This document shows positions 41,613-54,300 of a stretch of 64,000 bases of DNA, piece by piece. Location: positions 38,121,914-38,185,913 of the forward strand of contig NC_091176.1 of the NCBI RefSeq assembly GCF_040958095.1, in the 5' to 3' direction. The notes beneath the pieces are model-generated. The model did no database searches, was not told the origin of the DNA, and was given only the letters and a program-made list of their open reading frames with translations. Numbering within the stretch: the first letter of the stretch is position 1; each line of letters opens with the position of its first letter. The position numbers and the translations under genes were made by a program. This DNA is from Procambarus clarkii (Eukaryota; Arthropoda; Malacostraca; Decapoda; Cambaridae).

Positions 41613-41618
41613 CTTGCT
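41613..41618 (-). CDS. Possible 6-nt micro-exon upstream of the RING gene exons
   Basis: On the minus strand ATTTTCATTTCAG / AGCAAG / GTAATT gives a complete acceptor, six bases and a donor. Six bases keep phase 1 and would add Gln-Glu before the next exon's LVK. The signal is too short to exclude chance. Confidence 0.2.
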
Positions 41619-41747
41619 CTGAAATGAAAATATCAAGAGTTATTATTTGCATGTATTTGCAATATTTAGAGAACAGTTTTTAAACCATAAATGAAATGAA
41701 GTTAATTGAGGAAGCAATAAAGGAAATGTCTTTATATGCTTGGGAAG

Positions 41748-41995
41748 GTTATCTTGAGATGATTTCGGGGCTTAGCGTCCCCGCGGCCCGTTCCTCGACC
41801 AGGTCTTCCTTTTTGTTATACATACCCCCAAGAAGCAGCCCGTAGCAGCTGTCTAACTCCCAGGTACCTATTTACTGCTAGGTGAAAATGAACATCAGAG
41901 TGAAAGAAACTTTGCACATTTGTTTCCGCCTCCACCGGGAACTGAACCCGGAACCTCAGGACTATGTATGAATCCAAAGCGCTGTCAGGTCCCCT
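41748..41995 (-). mobile_element. tRNA-headed SINE (CCGCGGGGAC family), minus strand
   Basis: The plus strand shows TTATCTTGAGATGATTTCGG, CCCCGCGGCCCGTTCCTCGA and CTATTTACTGCTAGGTGAAA, then the B box complement GGGAACTGAACCCGGAACC. It is the reverse complement of the 29,705 element with scattered changes. Confidence 0.85.
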
Positions 41996-41999
41996 TATA

Positions 42000-42228
42000 A
42001 CACTGACCTGGGAAACACTCCTTCTGGGAAAAAGAAAGGGAAGGGAATTATCAGGAGAAAGCGCCAAGCCTTCACAACTATATAGCATTGGGAAGAGGTT
42101 AGGATAAGGATTTGGGATGGGACGGGGGGAAAGGAATGGTGCCCAACCACTTGCATGGTCACGGATTGAACACCGACCTGCATGAAGGTATACCGTCGCT
42201 CTACCGTCCAGTGCAAGTGGTTGGAAAG
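42000..42228 (-). mobile_element. tRNA-derived SINE (CAAGTGGTTGG family)
   Basis: On the minus strand GACGGTAGAGCGACGGTATA is A-box-like and GGTCGGTGTTCAATCCGTG B-box-like, enclosed by CCAACCACTTGCA / TGCAAGTGGTTGG complementary arms like an acceptor stem. The tail is CCCGTCCCATCCC followed by CCTTATCCTAACC. It directly abuts the previous SINE. I associate this repeat with decapod transcripts from memory. Confidence 0.8.
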
Positions 42229-42244
42229 TGTTTACAATTTCATC

Positions 42245-44830
42245 TACGTTGGTCTCATTTTCCTAATTGTAACACTTCCCCTACAGGAGTCAGCTTGAAT
42301 TAATCCCGTTAATGACCAGGAAACTGTGCAACATAGCTCCGAGACATAGCGGGGGCCATTTTAACTCAATAAAGCTAAATAAAAAATAGTTTTTATCCCT
42401 TCTAATATGGTTAAAATGTGTTCCCCTGATCACGGGATAAAAAAAAAAAGATTGTATATGACTGACTTCGGCCGTGGTAAAGTGAGTATATTGGATGGTC
42501 TATAGCCTCGTGGCAGGAGTTGCTGTGGAGGTATATGTAGATATATATATCAATTTCTCTGATTTGTTTTCCCTCTTTTTATATCCAGGATTATTCAATG
42601 GTGTGTCATTTGAGAAATTTATGTAATAAAATGTGTGAAACATCAGAATGCTCAAATATTCGTCTCGTAAATATGCGGACTATATTAAGTGCCTATAGCA
42701 CAATATAGACCCACACACTAACCAGACGACGAGACAACATGCTTGCCCTGCCAGGAGTACCGACCTCTCACCTTGCACCAGTGACACAGTGTGTGCAAAT
42801 ATTGAACTTCAGCCAGCATTTGTTTCGTGTTGGTTCACGATGTTCCGTTTCCGTTTAAAATGATAGACTATGAATGCTAGTGTGATTGGGCGGTTTGGAG
42901 AGGTGCTAGGAATGGGCCAGAACCGTTTGTTTCACTTATGGGAATTTCAAGGGTATTGAAGTGGAACCTGAACTGTGAAAGTTATTTTATCAAGAGATTT
43001 GCCTTCCACTGTTTATGTCCAAGGTTTCCGGCTTAGTATAGTGTACATTGGTCAGCCCATTACTTGTTTCAGGAGTGGGCTCCCCAGACGTTTTGTGACT
43101 GTGTATGGTAGAGGCAAAGGACAAGATGAATATATATGGGGGGATTTTCAAGTCTGATGCATGCAGAACAAAGTCGTACTCGTGGGTTCGATGGAGGTGG
43201 CACCTGCGCTCGAAGATGTGGCACGGAATGAATGTGTGACAGTTTCCGGGTGAGGACCATGTAATACGTGGGGTGTCAGCGACACTTTCAGTTGCTCTAC
43301 CACTACTGGCCTGATGGATGTGGATGCACAGGTTCAAGGCAGGGAAAGATATATATAGGTCTCCAATGGGGACCAGGTGGATGGTTCGATTGATACAGTT
43401 GGTTGTCCTGCTGTTTTATTGCCGGTGCATCAGAGTTCAGCCCTGTGGACTCGGTTGTGGTGGTGAACCCTGCGGATAAGGAGGACTGACGAATTAGTGG
43501 TGAATGCAAGCCACAGAGGGAGGATACTAATGGGTGTCTCCTGTAGAGAATTGTGTTTGTGTGATGGAGGCGGCGGTCCACGATGAGCTACCTAGCAGTG
43601 TCTCGCCAGAACACTGGCCCTGAGAGGTCGTGCTGAACAGAAAGAGGTGTGGTGGAGTCTGGCGTTGCCCTCATGTTGGTAAGCGTCCACCACCTGGTAT
43701 GGGAAGCCTGGGTGCATGTACATGGCTAAAGTGGAGGCGTACCTCCTCAAGTGGAATACTTCACTGCCCTGAAACTTCGAACTCTCAGGAGACCCTACAC
43801 GGAGAGGCCACTCCAGACCGACAACCAGAGCGCAACTCCATAGTATCCTGAGACTGATGGATGCCTACTACTACTACTACTACCTCCTCTAAGTGTAGGG
43901 TCTACTGGGAGTGTCGAAGTTTCTGAGCAGTGGAGTGCGGTGGCAGGGGAAAATCGTAGTTTCGATGATGAACGTGTTGACGTTGTCTCTCCTGAAGGAT
44001 TCAGAGGATGGGCCAAGGGCTAGTGAGTGCCACTCTGACGATTTCTGGTAGAGTGGGAGGTGGTGAGTAGTTTAAATGTGGCGTTTTCATCTCGAAGGTA
44101 GTAGGTTGCGTGTTAGGGATTACCCAGGGATTGGGTGTGTTGTATAACGTTAATGCATGTCACGTGGGGTTCCGAATTGTTTTGTGTCATTATGCATTGT
44201 ATTGAATTTTGATTTTGTGTTAAATTTTGGGCACTATGTGGTATTATAGTTCATAGTGTTCCTACCATACAATTGTTTGGGGTTTTATCCATACTACAAA
44301 TTCAAGTTTTCTTGCCTGTTACAACTTTGGTACCTAATTCCTAGTACATGTAACGACCATCGCTTGTTGGAGGTCCTTTTCCTGAGTGAGTGAATTGGTA
44401 CTTATGAGTTAAGTGTGCCTAAATCTTTTTCTTAAAGATTCAGTGCCCCGTGTTATACTTCGTGCGTTGATATGTCATGTTTAATCGGTCATTGAGGGCC
44501 TTTTTATTCCTGTTAATTTGTCAATACATGTTTCTTGTACATCATGCCGTCAATGTCTGTAAGGCATTGTTACTGTGTGGTGTCTTGCCTTTATATTATC
44601 TTATGTATGTTAAATTACATTCCATTGTATTTATTTTGCTGTATTTTTTCTGCTTTCCAATGTGCTGTCATGCTCTCTGTATGTGCAGTTATCTGGGTGT
44701 GGTTTTTATTTATATGTGATGTGTGTGGACAGTACATTAAGGGTTTTCAGTTTGTTCTCCTTGTGCTCACTCTGTCATCTGCGTGCTTGTGAACTATTTT
44801 GTTCTTCTGTTCATCGTAAGGCTTGTTTGC
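42245..44830. other. Stretch without a recognised gene
   Basis: Mixed composition. Short overlapping frames at 42,975-43,581 and 43,630-44,016 show no known domain. A (CTA)n-like CTACTACTACTACTACTAC occurs at 43,864-43,883. From 44,100 the plus strand becomes G/T-rich. A CCCCTACAG acceptor-like string at about 42,278 has no exon I can support. Confidence 0.4.
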
Positions 44831-44832
44831 AA

Positions 44833-44936
44833 ACGATGAGTCACAATAATGTGGCTGAAGATATATAGACCAAACTACACATCAGAAGGTGAAGAAACGA
44901 CGACGTTTTGGTCCAACCTGAACCATTCTCAAGTAA
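44833..44936 (-). mobile_element. Half-copy of the fold-back element
   Basis: ACGATGAGTCACAATAATGT, then CAGAAGGTGAAGAAACGACG, then GTTTTGGTCC, ending CCATTCTCAAG. This is the reverse complement of the tail and right arm of the elements at 15,961 and 21,645, without the inverted left arm. The single-arm form may be the ancestral state. Confidence 0.8.
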
Positions 44937-44944
44937 AATTCGCC

Positions 44945-45850
44945 TTACGACAAACTAACGACGTTTTTCTTTTCTTTTCTTTTTATTTGTAAAACAAACA
45001 AAACAACATAAACGGCACTGAAGTAGCAAATAAAACCGATTAGAAGTTCCACACCCAACATCAACACCATAAAGGAGAAATACAACACAGAACATTCAGA
45101 GTAACACATCATGGAAAACACTGAAAACATTAATAACAATGAACACAGAAACATAGTGCACAGAGCAATGCAACACAATGTGTAAACGCAAATTGAACAG
45201 TAATAATGGTACAAAGGAACACACTTTAGGAAGACCCGCACCACCCTGATGGGGCGTGCCAATATGACATAGTAAGTAAAACACCCAACACCAAGGTATC
45301 AAAATAATGAAAGACAGTGAATACAAGTGTACAAAAGAAAAACAAAACAAAAATGAAAGTAAAGTAAAAACACACATAATACTCTGCACAAAACACAACA
45401 ACAGACATACCAAGGAAACAGAAACACATTACACACACATGAACAGAGCATAAACAAAACAGGACACACACAGCACAAAGAAACCCCATGTGAAAAACTA
45501 TACACACCAAATGTGAAAGTTCAATAGAGACATATAAATGAGAACACAATAAGTATAACACAGTAAATATAACATGAAATAGAACAGAGTACACACAAAC
45601 AGCAACCGCACCCAGACGGGTCGTGCCAACCTGGACACATGATATAAGCACATAATAAAAGGCATCAATACATAAGGACAGGGAGAACACAAAGCAAGCA
45701 CAAGCACTACGTACATTTAGCCGGGAACTCCTGCGCCAGATAGCGCAAGCAGTACGTTTCCCAAATCAGCATGACGTGATCGGTTACACCCAGATAGTAG
45801 AGGAGCACCATGGGATTGGATGCACCTGAGTTCCAACATCTGATGCTCAC
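44945..45850. other. A/C-biased stretch with a diverged tandem duplication
   Basis: The plus strand is dominated by A and C (AAACACAACAACAGACATAC and similar). GGGGCGTGCCAATATGAC at 45,252 and GGGTCGTGCCAACCTGGAC at 45,617 start related segments about 370 bp apart. Minus-strand frames here are Phe/Leu/Val/Cys-rich because of base bias and do not look like real proteins. Confidence 0.45.
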
Positions 45851-45853
45851 GTA

Positions 45854-48472
45854 TCAGAGGCCACAGTTAGTGCCCGCAAGCAACACATCCTGAGGCCACA
45901 GTTAGTGGCCACAAGCAACACATCAGAGGCCACAGTTAGTGCCCACAAGCAACACATCAGAGGCCACAGTTAGTGCCCACAAGCAACACATCAGAGGCCA
46001 CAGTTAGTGCCCACAAGCAACACATCAGAGGCCACAGTTAGTGCCCACAAGCAACACATCCAGAGGCCACAGTTAGTGGCCACAAGCAACACATCAGAGG
46101 CCACAGTTAGTGCCCACAAGCAACACATCCAGAGGCCACAGTTAGTGCCCACAAGCAACACATCCTGAGGCCACAGTTAGTGCCCAAAAGCAACACATCA
46201 GAGGCCACAGTTAGTGCCCACAAGCAACACATCCAGAGGCCACAGTTAGTGCCCACAAGCAACACATCCTGAGGCCACAGTTAGTGCCCACAAGCAACAC
46301 ATCAGAGGACACAGTTAGTGCCCACAAGCAATACATCAGAGGCCACAGTTAGTGCCCACAAGCAACACATCAGAGGCCACAGTTAGTGCCCACAAGCAAC
46401 ACATCAGAGGCCACAGTTAGTGCCCACAAGCAACACATCCAGAGGCCACAGTTAGTGCCCACAAGCAACACATCCTGAGGCCACAGTTAGTGTCCACAAG
46501 CAACACATCAGAGGCCACAGTTAGTGCCCACAAGCAACACATCCTGAGGCCACAGTTAGTGCCCACAAGCAATACATCAGAGGCCACAGTTAGTGCCCAC
46601 AAGCAACACATCAGAGGCCACAGTTAGTGCCCACAAGCAACACATCCTGAGGCCACAGTTAGTGCCCACAAGCAACACATCAGAGGCCACAGTTAGTGCC
46701 CACAAGCAACACATCCAGAGGCCACAGTTAGTGCCCACAAGCAACACATCCTGAGGCCACAGTTAGTGCCCGCAAGCAACACATCCTGAGGCCACAGTTA
46801 GTGCCCACAAGCAACACATCCTGAGGCCACAATTAGTGCCCACAAGCAACACATCAGAGGCCACAGTTAGTGCCCGCAAGCAACACATCCAGAGGCCACA
46901 GTTAGTGCCCACAAGCAACACATCCTGAGGCCACAGTTAGTGCCCACAAGCAACACATCCTGAGGCCACAGTTAGTGCCCACAAGCAACACATCAGAGGC
47001 CACAGTTAGTGCCCACAAGCAACACATCAGAGGCCACAGTTAGTGCCCACAAGCAACACATTAGAGGCCACAGTTAGTGCCCACAAGCAACACATCCTGA
47101 GGCCACAGTTAGTGCCCACAAGCAACACATCAGAGGCCACAGTTAGTGCCCACAAGCAACACATCAGAGGCCACAGTTAGTGCCCACAAGCAACACATCA
47201 GAGGCCACAGTTAGTGCCCACAAGCAACACATCCAGAGGCCACAGTTAGTGCCCACAAGCAACACATCCTGAGGCCACAGTTAGTGCCCACAAACAACAC
47301 ATCAGAGGCCACAGTTAGTGCCCACAAGCAACACATCAGAGGCCACAGTTAGTGCCCACAAGCAACACATCAGAGGCCACAGTTAGTGCCCACAAGCAAC
47401 ACATCAGAGGCCACAGTTAGTGCCCACAAGCAACACATCCTGAGGCCACAGTTAGTGCCCACAAGCAACACATCAGAGGCCACAGTTAGTGCCCACAAGC
47501 AACACATCAGAGGCCACAGTTAGTGCCCACAAGCAACACATCAGAGGCCACAGTTAATGCCCACAAGCAACACATCCTGAGGCCACAGTTAGTGCCCACA
47601 AGCAACACATCAGAGGCCACAGTTAGTGCCCGCAAGCAACACATCAGAGGCCACAGTTAGTGCCCACAAGCAACACATCAGAGGCCACAGTTAGTGCCCA
47701 CAAGCAACACATCAGAGGCCACAGTTAGTGCCCACAAGCAACACATCAGAGGCCACAGTTAGTGCCCACAAGCAACACATCAGAGGCCACAGTTAGTGCC
47801 CACAAGCAACACATCAGAGGCCACAGTTAGTGCCCACAAACAACACATCAGAGGCCACAGTTAGTGCCCACAAGCAACACATCAGAGGCCACAGTTAGTG
47901 CCCACAAGCAACACATCCTGAGGCCACAGTTAGTGCCCACAAGCAACACATCAGAGGCCACAGTTAGTGCCCGCAAGCAACACATCAGAGGCCACAGTTA
48001 GTGCCCACAAGCAACACATCAGAGGGCACAGTTAGTGCCCACAAGCAACACATCAGAGGCCACAGTTAGTGCCCGCAAGCAACACATCAGAGGCCACAGT
48101 TAGTGTCCACAAGCAACACATCAGAGGCCACAGTTAGTGTCCACAAGCAACACATCAGAGGCCACAGTTAGTGTCCACAAGCAACACATCAGAGGCCACA
48201 GTTAGTGTCCACAAGCAACACATCAGAGGCCACAGTTAGTGCCCACAAGCAACACATCAGAGGCCACAGTTAGTGCCCACAAGCAACACATCAGAGGCCT
48301 CAGTTAATGCCCACAAGCAACACATCCTGAGGCCACAGTTAGTGCCCACAAGCAACACATCAGAGGCCACAGTTAGTGTCCACAAGCAACACATCAGAGG
48401 TCACATTTAGTGTCCACAAGCAACACATCAGAGGCCACAGTTAGTGCCCACAAGCAACACATTTGTAAGTAA
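45854..48472. repeat. 34/35-bp minisatellite, about 76 copies
   Basis: The unit is CCACAGTTAGTGCCCACAAG then CAACACATCAGAGG. Three junction types occur: CATCAGAGG (34 bp), CATCCAGAGG (35 bp) and CATCCTGAGG (35 bp). The 35-bp types are frequent from 45,850 to 47,300, and the 34-bp type dominates after that. GTGTCCAC variants cluster at 48,100-48,430. The array ends at CATTTGTAAG. Indel-bearing units break every reading frame. Confidence 0.98.
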
Positions 48473-48592
48473 TCACAGCTTACGTTTGAAAGTACTTCAA
48501 GTCAAAAACTAACTCTGGTTTAAGTACGAAGTCCTAAAGGCTTATGCAGTCAAAACTTGTTAATATAAATCTAATAAATTAGTCATAAATTA
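48473..48592. other. Spacer between arrays
   Basis: Short AT-rich unique spacer with nothing recognised. Confidence 0.5.
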
Positions 48593-48607
48593 GCATATTT
48601 ACTCCAG

Positions 48608-48691
<84 letters not shown>

Positions 48692-48706
48692 CTGGAGTAA
48701 ATACGC
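48593..48706. repeat. Long palindrome with (TA)n centre
   Basis: The arms GCATATTTACTCCAGCAC (48,593-48,610) and GTGCTGGAGTAAATACGC (48,689-48,706) are complementary except for one base, and the centre is 78 bp of pure TA. The whole 114 bp is an inverted repeat, so it could be a small fold-back element whose loop has expanded. Confidence 0.93.
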
Positions 48707-48949
48707 TGATTTATATGGAGCTTTGTCAACTTTTGTAGTTAAATTTTCATATATAATTAAATAATAAAGATACATTTACCAAATACCTTGATGATAAAAG
48801 ATCCCTTTTAGCAGCAGGAGACCTAAGCGCTAACGGGACCCCAAGATAATTAAAGCTTGAGGAGCGTTGTATGTACACGTCCGTCCGCGGTGGAAGCTGG
48901 TGAGACACTGAGGAGTTGGTCGGTTGGCGTCTCTGGACGGGAGGACGGG
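48707..48949. other. Spacer before the large array
   Basis: AT-rich, then a short GC-rich lead-in (48,860-48,950) with TGGTCGGTTGGCGTCTCTGG. I see no gene. Confidence 0.5.
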
Positions 48950-51399
48950 TGCTGCCTTCTGGTGGTGGAGGGCAGCTTTGTGGTGGTGGTGGAGGGCAGC
49001 TTTCTGGTGGTGGAGGGCAGCTTTGTTGTGGTGGAGGGCAGCTTTGTGGTGGTTAAGGGCAGCTTTGTGGTGGTGGTGGAGGGCAGCTTTCTGGTGGTGG
49101 AGGGCAGCTTTGTTGTGGTGGAGGGCAGCTTTGTGGTGGTTAAGGGCAGCTTTGTGGTGATGGTGGAGAGCAGCTTTGTGGTGGTGGTGGGGGGCAGCTT
49201 TGTGGTGGTGGTGGAGGGCAGCTTTGTGGTGGTGGTGGAGGGCAGCTTTGTGGTGGTGGTTAAGGGCAGCTTTGTGGTGGTGGTGGAGGGCAGCTTTGTG
49301 GTGGTGGTGGAGGGCAGCTTTGTGGTGGTGGTGGAGGGCAGCTTTGTGGTGGTGGTGGAGGGCAGCTTTGTGGTGGTGGAGGGCAGCTTTGTGGTGGTTG
49401 GTTGTGGTGGAGGGCAGCTTTGTTGTGGTGGGTGGTGGTGGAGGGCAGCTTTGTTGTGGTGGGTGGTGGTGGAGGGCAGCTTTGTTGTGGTGGGTGGTGG
49501 TGGAGGGCAGCTTTGTGGTGGTGGAAGGCAGCCTTGTGGTGGTGGAGGGCAGCTTTGTGGTGGTGGAGGGCAGCTTTGTGGTGGTGGTGGAGGGCAGCTT
49601 TGTTGTTGTGGAGGGCAGCTTTGTGGTAGTGGTGGAGGGCAGCTTTGTGGTTTTGGTGGAGGGCAGCTTTGTGGTGGTGGTGGAGGGCAGCTTTGTGGTG
49701 GTGGTGGAGGGCAGCTTTGTGGTGGTGGTGGAGGGCAGCTTTGTGGTGGTGGTGGAGGGCAGCTTTGTGGTGGTGGTGGAGGGCAGCTTTGTGGTGGTGG
49801 TGGAGGGCAGCTTTGTGGTGGTGGTGGAGGGCAGCTTTGTTGTAGTGGGTGGTGGTGGAGGGCAGCTTTGTGGAGGTGGGTGGTGGTGGAAGGCAGACTT
49901 GTGGTGGTGGGTGGTGGTGGAGGGCAGCTTTGTGGTGGTGGTGGTGGAGGGCAGCTTTGTGGTGGTGGAGGGCAGCTTTGTGGTGGTAGTGGAAGGCAGC
50001 TTTGTGGTGGTGGAGGGCAGCTTTGTGGTGGTGGTGGAGGGCAGCTTTGTGGTGGTGGTGGAGGGCAGCTTTGTGGTGGTGGTGGAGGGCAGCTTTGTGG
50101 TGGTGGTGGAGGGAAGCTTTGTGGTGGTGGTGGAGGGCAGTTTGTGGTGGTGGGTGGTGGTGGAGGGCAGCTTTGTGGTGGTGGAAGGCAGCCTTGTGGA
50201 GGTGGGTAGTGGTGGAGGGCAGCTTTATGGTGGTGGTGGAGGGCAGCTTTGTGGAGGTGGTGGAGGGCAGCTTTGTGGTGGTGGTGGAGGGCAGCCTTGT
50301 GGTGGTGGTGGGGGGCAGCTTTGTGGTGGTGGTGGAGGGCAGCTTTGTGGTGGTGGTGGAGGGCAGCTTTGTGGTGGTGGTGGAGGGCAGCTTTGTGGTG
50401 GTGGTGGAGGGTAGCTTTGTGGTGGTGGTGGAGGGCAGCTTTGTGGTGGTGGGTGGTGGTGGAGGGCAGCTTTGTGGTGGTGGTGGAGGGCAGCTTTGTG
50501 GTGGTGGGTGGTGGTGGAGGGCAGCTTTGTGGTGGTGGGTGGTGGTGGAGGGCAGCTTTGTGGTGGTGGTGGAGGGCAGCTTTGTGGTGGTGGGTGGTGG
50601 TGGAGGGCAGCTTTGTGGTGGTGGTGGAGGGCAGCTTTGTGGTGGTGGTGGAGGGCAGCTTTGTGGTGGTGGTGGAGGGCAGCTTTGTGGTGGTGGTGGA
50701 GGGCAGCTTTGTGGTGGTGGGTGGTGGTGGTGGAGGGCAGCTTTGTGGAGGTGGTGGAGGGCAGCTTTGTGGTGGTGGGTGGTGGTGGAGGACAGCTTTG
50801 TGGTGGTGGGTGGTGGTGGAGGGCAGCTTTGTGGTGGTGGTGGAGGGCAGCTTTGTGGTTTAGGGTGGTGGTGGAGGGCAGCTTTGTGGTGGTGGTGGAG
50901 GGCAGCTTTGTGGTGGTGGTGGAGGGCAGCTTTGTGGTGGTGGTGGAGGGCAGCTTTGTGGTGGTGGTGGAGGGCAGCTTTGTGGTGGTAGTGGAGGGCA
51001 GCTTTGTGGAGGTGGGTGGTGGTGGAGGGCCGCTTTGTGGTGGTGGTGGAGGGCAGCTTTGTGGTGGTGGTGGAGGGCAGTTTTGTGGTGGTGGTGGAGG
51101 GCAGCTTTGTGGTGGTGGTGGAGGGCAGCTTTGTGGAGGTCGGTGGTGGTGGAGGGCAGCTTTGTGGTGGTGGTGGAGGGCAGCTTTGTGGTGGTGGTGG
51201 AGGGCAGCTTTGTGGTGGTGGTGGAGGGCAGCTTTGTGGTGGTGGTGGAGGGCAGCTTTGTGGTGGTGGTGGAGGGCAGCTTTGTGGTGGTGGTGGAGGG
51301 CAGCTTTGTGGTGGTGGTGGAGGGCAGCTTTGTGGTGGTGGTGGAGGGCAGCTTTGTGGTGGTGGGTGGAGGTGGAAGGCCGCTTTGTGGTGGTGGTGG

Positions 51400-54300
51400 A
51401 GGGCAGCTTTGTGGTGGTGGTGGAGGGCAGCTTTGTAGTGGTGGAGGGCAGCTTTGTGGTGGTGGGTGGTGGTGGAGGGCAGCTTTGTGGAGTTGGGTGG
51501 TGGTGGAGGGCAGCTTTGTGGTGGTGGTGGAGGGCAGCTTTGTGGTGGTGGAGGGCAGCTTTGTGATGGTGGGTGGTGGTTTAGGGCAGCTTTGTTGTGG
51601 TGGGTGGTGGTGGAGGGCAGCTTTGTGGTGGTGGTGGAGGGCAGCTTTGTGGTGGTAGGTGGTGGTGGAGGGCAGCTTTGTAGTGGTGGGTGGTGGTGGA
51701 GGGTAGCTTTGTGGTGGTGGTGGAGGGCAGCTTTGTGGTGGTGGGTGGTGGTGGAGGGCAGCTTTGTGGTGGTGGTGGAGGGCAGCTTTGTGGTGGTGGT
51801 GGAGGGCAGCTTTGTGGTGGTGGTGGAGGGCAGCTTTGTGGTGGTGGTGGAGGGCAGCTTTGTGGTGGGGGGTGGTGGTGGAGGACAGCTTTGTGGAGGT
51901 GGGTGGTGGTGGAGGGCAGATTTGTGGGGGTGGGTGGAGGTAGAGGACAGCTTTGTGGTGGTGGGTGGTGGTGGAGGGCTGCTTGGTTGTGGTGGGTGGT
52001 GGTGGAAGGCAGCTTTGTTGTGGTGGGTGGTGGTGGAGGGCAGCTTTGTTGTGGTGGGTGGTGGTGGAGGGCAGCTTTGTGGTGGTGGTGGGCAGCTTTG
52101 TGGTGGTGGGTGGTGGTGGAGGGCAGCTTTGTGGTGGTCGTGGAGGGCAGCTTTGTGGTGGTGGGTGGTGGTGGAGGGCAGCTTTGTGGTGGTGGTGGAG
52201 GGCAGCTTTGTGGTGGTGGGTGGTGGTGGAGGACAGCTTTGTGGTGGCGGTGGAGGGCAGCTTTGCGGTGGTGGGTGGTGGTGGAAGGCAGCTTTGTGGT
52301 GGTGGAGGGCAGCTTTGTGGTGGTGGAAGGCAGCCTTGTGGTGGTGGAGGGCAGCTTTGTGGTGGTGGAGGGCAGCTTTGTGGTGGTGGTGGAGGGCAGC
52401 TTTGTGGTGGTGGAAGGCAGCCTTGTGGTGGTAGGTGGTGGTGGAGGGCAGCTTTGTGGTGGTGGAAGGCAGCCTTGTGGTGGTAGGTGGTGTTGGAGGG
52501 CAGCTTTGTGGTGGTGGAGGGCAGCTTTGTGGTGGTAATGGAGGGCAGCTTTGTGAGGGTGGAGGGCAGCTTTGTGGTGGTGGTGGAGGGCAGCTTTGTG
52601 GTGGTGGAGGGCAGCTTTGTGGTGATGAAGGGCAGCTTTGTGGTGGTGGTGGAGGGCAGCTTTGTGCTGGTGGAAGGCAGCTTTGTGGTGGTGGAGGGCA
52701 GCTTTGTGATGGTGGTGGAGGGCAGCTTTGTGTTGGTGGTGGAGGGCAGCTTTGTGATGGTAGATGGTGGTGGAGTGCAGCTTTGTGGTGGTGGTGGTGG
52801 AGGGCAACTTTGTGTTGGTGGTGGAGGGCAGCTTTGTGGTGGTGGTGGAGGGCAGCTTTGTGGTGGTGGTGGAGGGCAGCTTTGTGGTGGTGGGTGGTGG
52901 TGGAGGGCAGCTTTTTGGAGGTGGGTGGTGGTGGAAGGCAGCCTTGTGGTGGTGGGTGGTGGTGGAGGGCAGCTTTGTGGTGGTGGAGGGCAGCTTTGTA
53001 GTGGTGGTGGAGGGCAGCTTTGTGGTGGTGGTGGACGGCAGCTTTGTGGTGGTGGTGGACGGCAGCTTTGTGGTGGTGGGTGGTGGTGGAGGGCAGTGTT
53101 GTGGTGGGGGTGGAGGGCAGCTTTGTGGAGGTGGGTGGTGGTGGAAGGCAGCTTTGTGGTGGTGGTGGAGGGCAGCTTTGTGGTGGTGGGTGGTGGTGGA
53201 GGGCAGCTTTGTGGAGGTGGGTGGTGGTGGAGGGCAGCTTTGTGGTGGTGGAGGGCAGCTTTGTGGTGGCGGTGGAGGGCAGCTTTGTGGTGGTGGAGGG
53301 CAGCTTTGTGGTGGTGGTGGAGGGCAGCTTTGTGTTGGTGGTGGAGGGCTGATTGTGGTGGTGGAGGGCAGCTTTGTGGTGGTGGGTGGTGGTGGAGGGC
53401 AGCTTTGTGGAGTTGGGTGGTGGTGGAGGGCAGCTTTGTGGTGGTGGTGGAGGGCAGCTTTGTGGTGGTGGAGGGCAGCTTTGTGATGGTGGGTGGTGGT
53501 GGAGGGCAGCTTTGTTGTGGTGGGTGGTGGTGGAGGGCAGCTTTGTGGTGGTGGTGGAGGGCAGCTTTGTTGTGGTAGGTGGTGGTGGAGGGCAGCTTTT
53601 TGGTGGTGGGTGGTGGTGGAGGGCAGCTTTGTGGTGGTGGTGGAGGGCAGCTTTGTGGTGGTTGGTGGTGGTGGAGGGCAGCTTTGTGGTGGTGGTGGAG
53701 GGCAGCTTTGTGGTGGTGGTGGAGGGCAGCTTTGTGGTGGTGGTGGAGGGCAGCTTTGTGGTGGTGGTGGAGGGCAGCTTTGTGGTGGAGGTGGAGGGCA
53801 GCTTTGTTGTGGTGGGTGGTGGTGGAGGACAGCTTTGTGGAGGTGGGTGGTGGTGGAGGGCAGCTTTGTGGTGGTGGGTGGTGGTAGAGGACAGCTTTGT
53901 GGTGGTGGGTGGTGGTGGAGGGCAGCTTGGTTGTGGTGGGTGGTGGTGGAGGGCAGCTTTGTTGTGGTGGGTGGTGGTGGAGGGCAGCTTTGTTGTGATG
54001 GGTGGTGGTGGAGGGCAGCTTTGTGGTGGTGGTGGGCAGCTTTGTGGTGGTGGGTGGTGGTGGAGGGCAGCTTTGTGGTGGTCGTGGAGGGCAGCTTTGT
54101 GGTGGTGGGTGGTGGTGGAGGGCAGCTTTGTGGTGGTGGTGGAGGGCAGCTTTGTGGTGGTGGGTGGTGGTGGAGGACAGCTTTGTGGTGGTGGTGGAGG
54201 GCAGCTTTGTGGTGGTGGGTGGTGGTGGAAGGCAGCTTTGTGGTGGTGGAGGGCAGCTTTGTGGTGGTGGAAGGCAGCCTTGTGGTGGTGGAGGGCAGCT

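Noticed and set aside
42112-42303. Plus-strand frame of 63 codons
   Set aside because: It lies antisense across a tRNA-derived SINE.
44945-45716. Several minus-strand frames rich in Phe, Leu, Val and Cys, like membrane proteins
   Set aside because: The strand is T/G-biased, which produces hydrophobic codons in every frame. Frames overlap and none has a coherent domain.
45854-48472. CRISPR-like array (34-bp repeats)
   Set aside because: There are no unique spacers; units abut directly and the context is eukaryotic.
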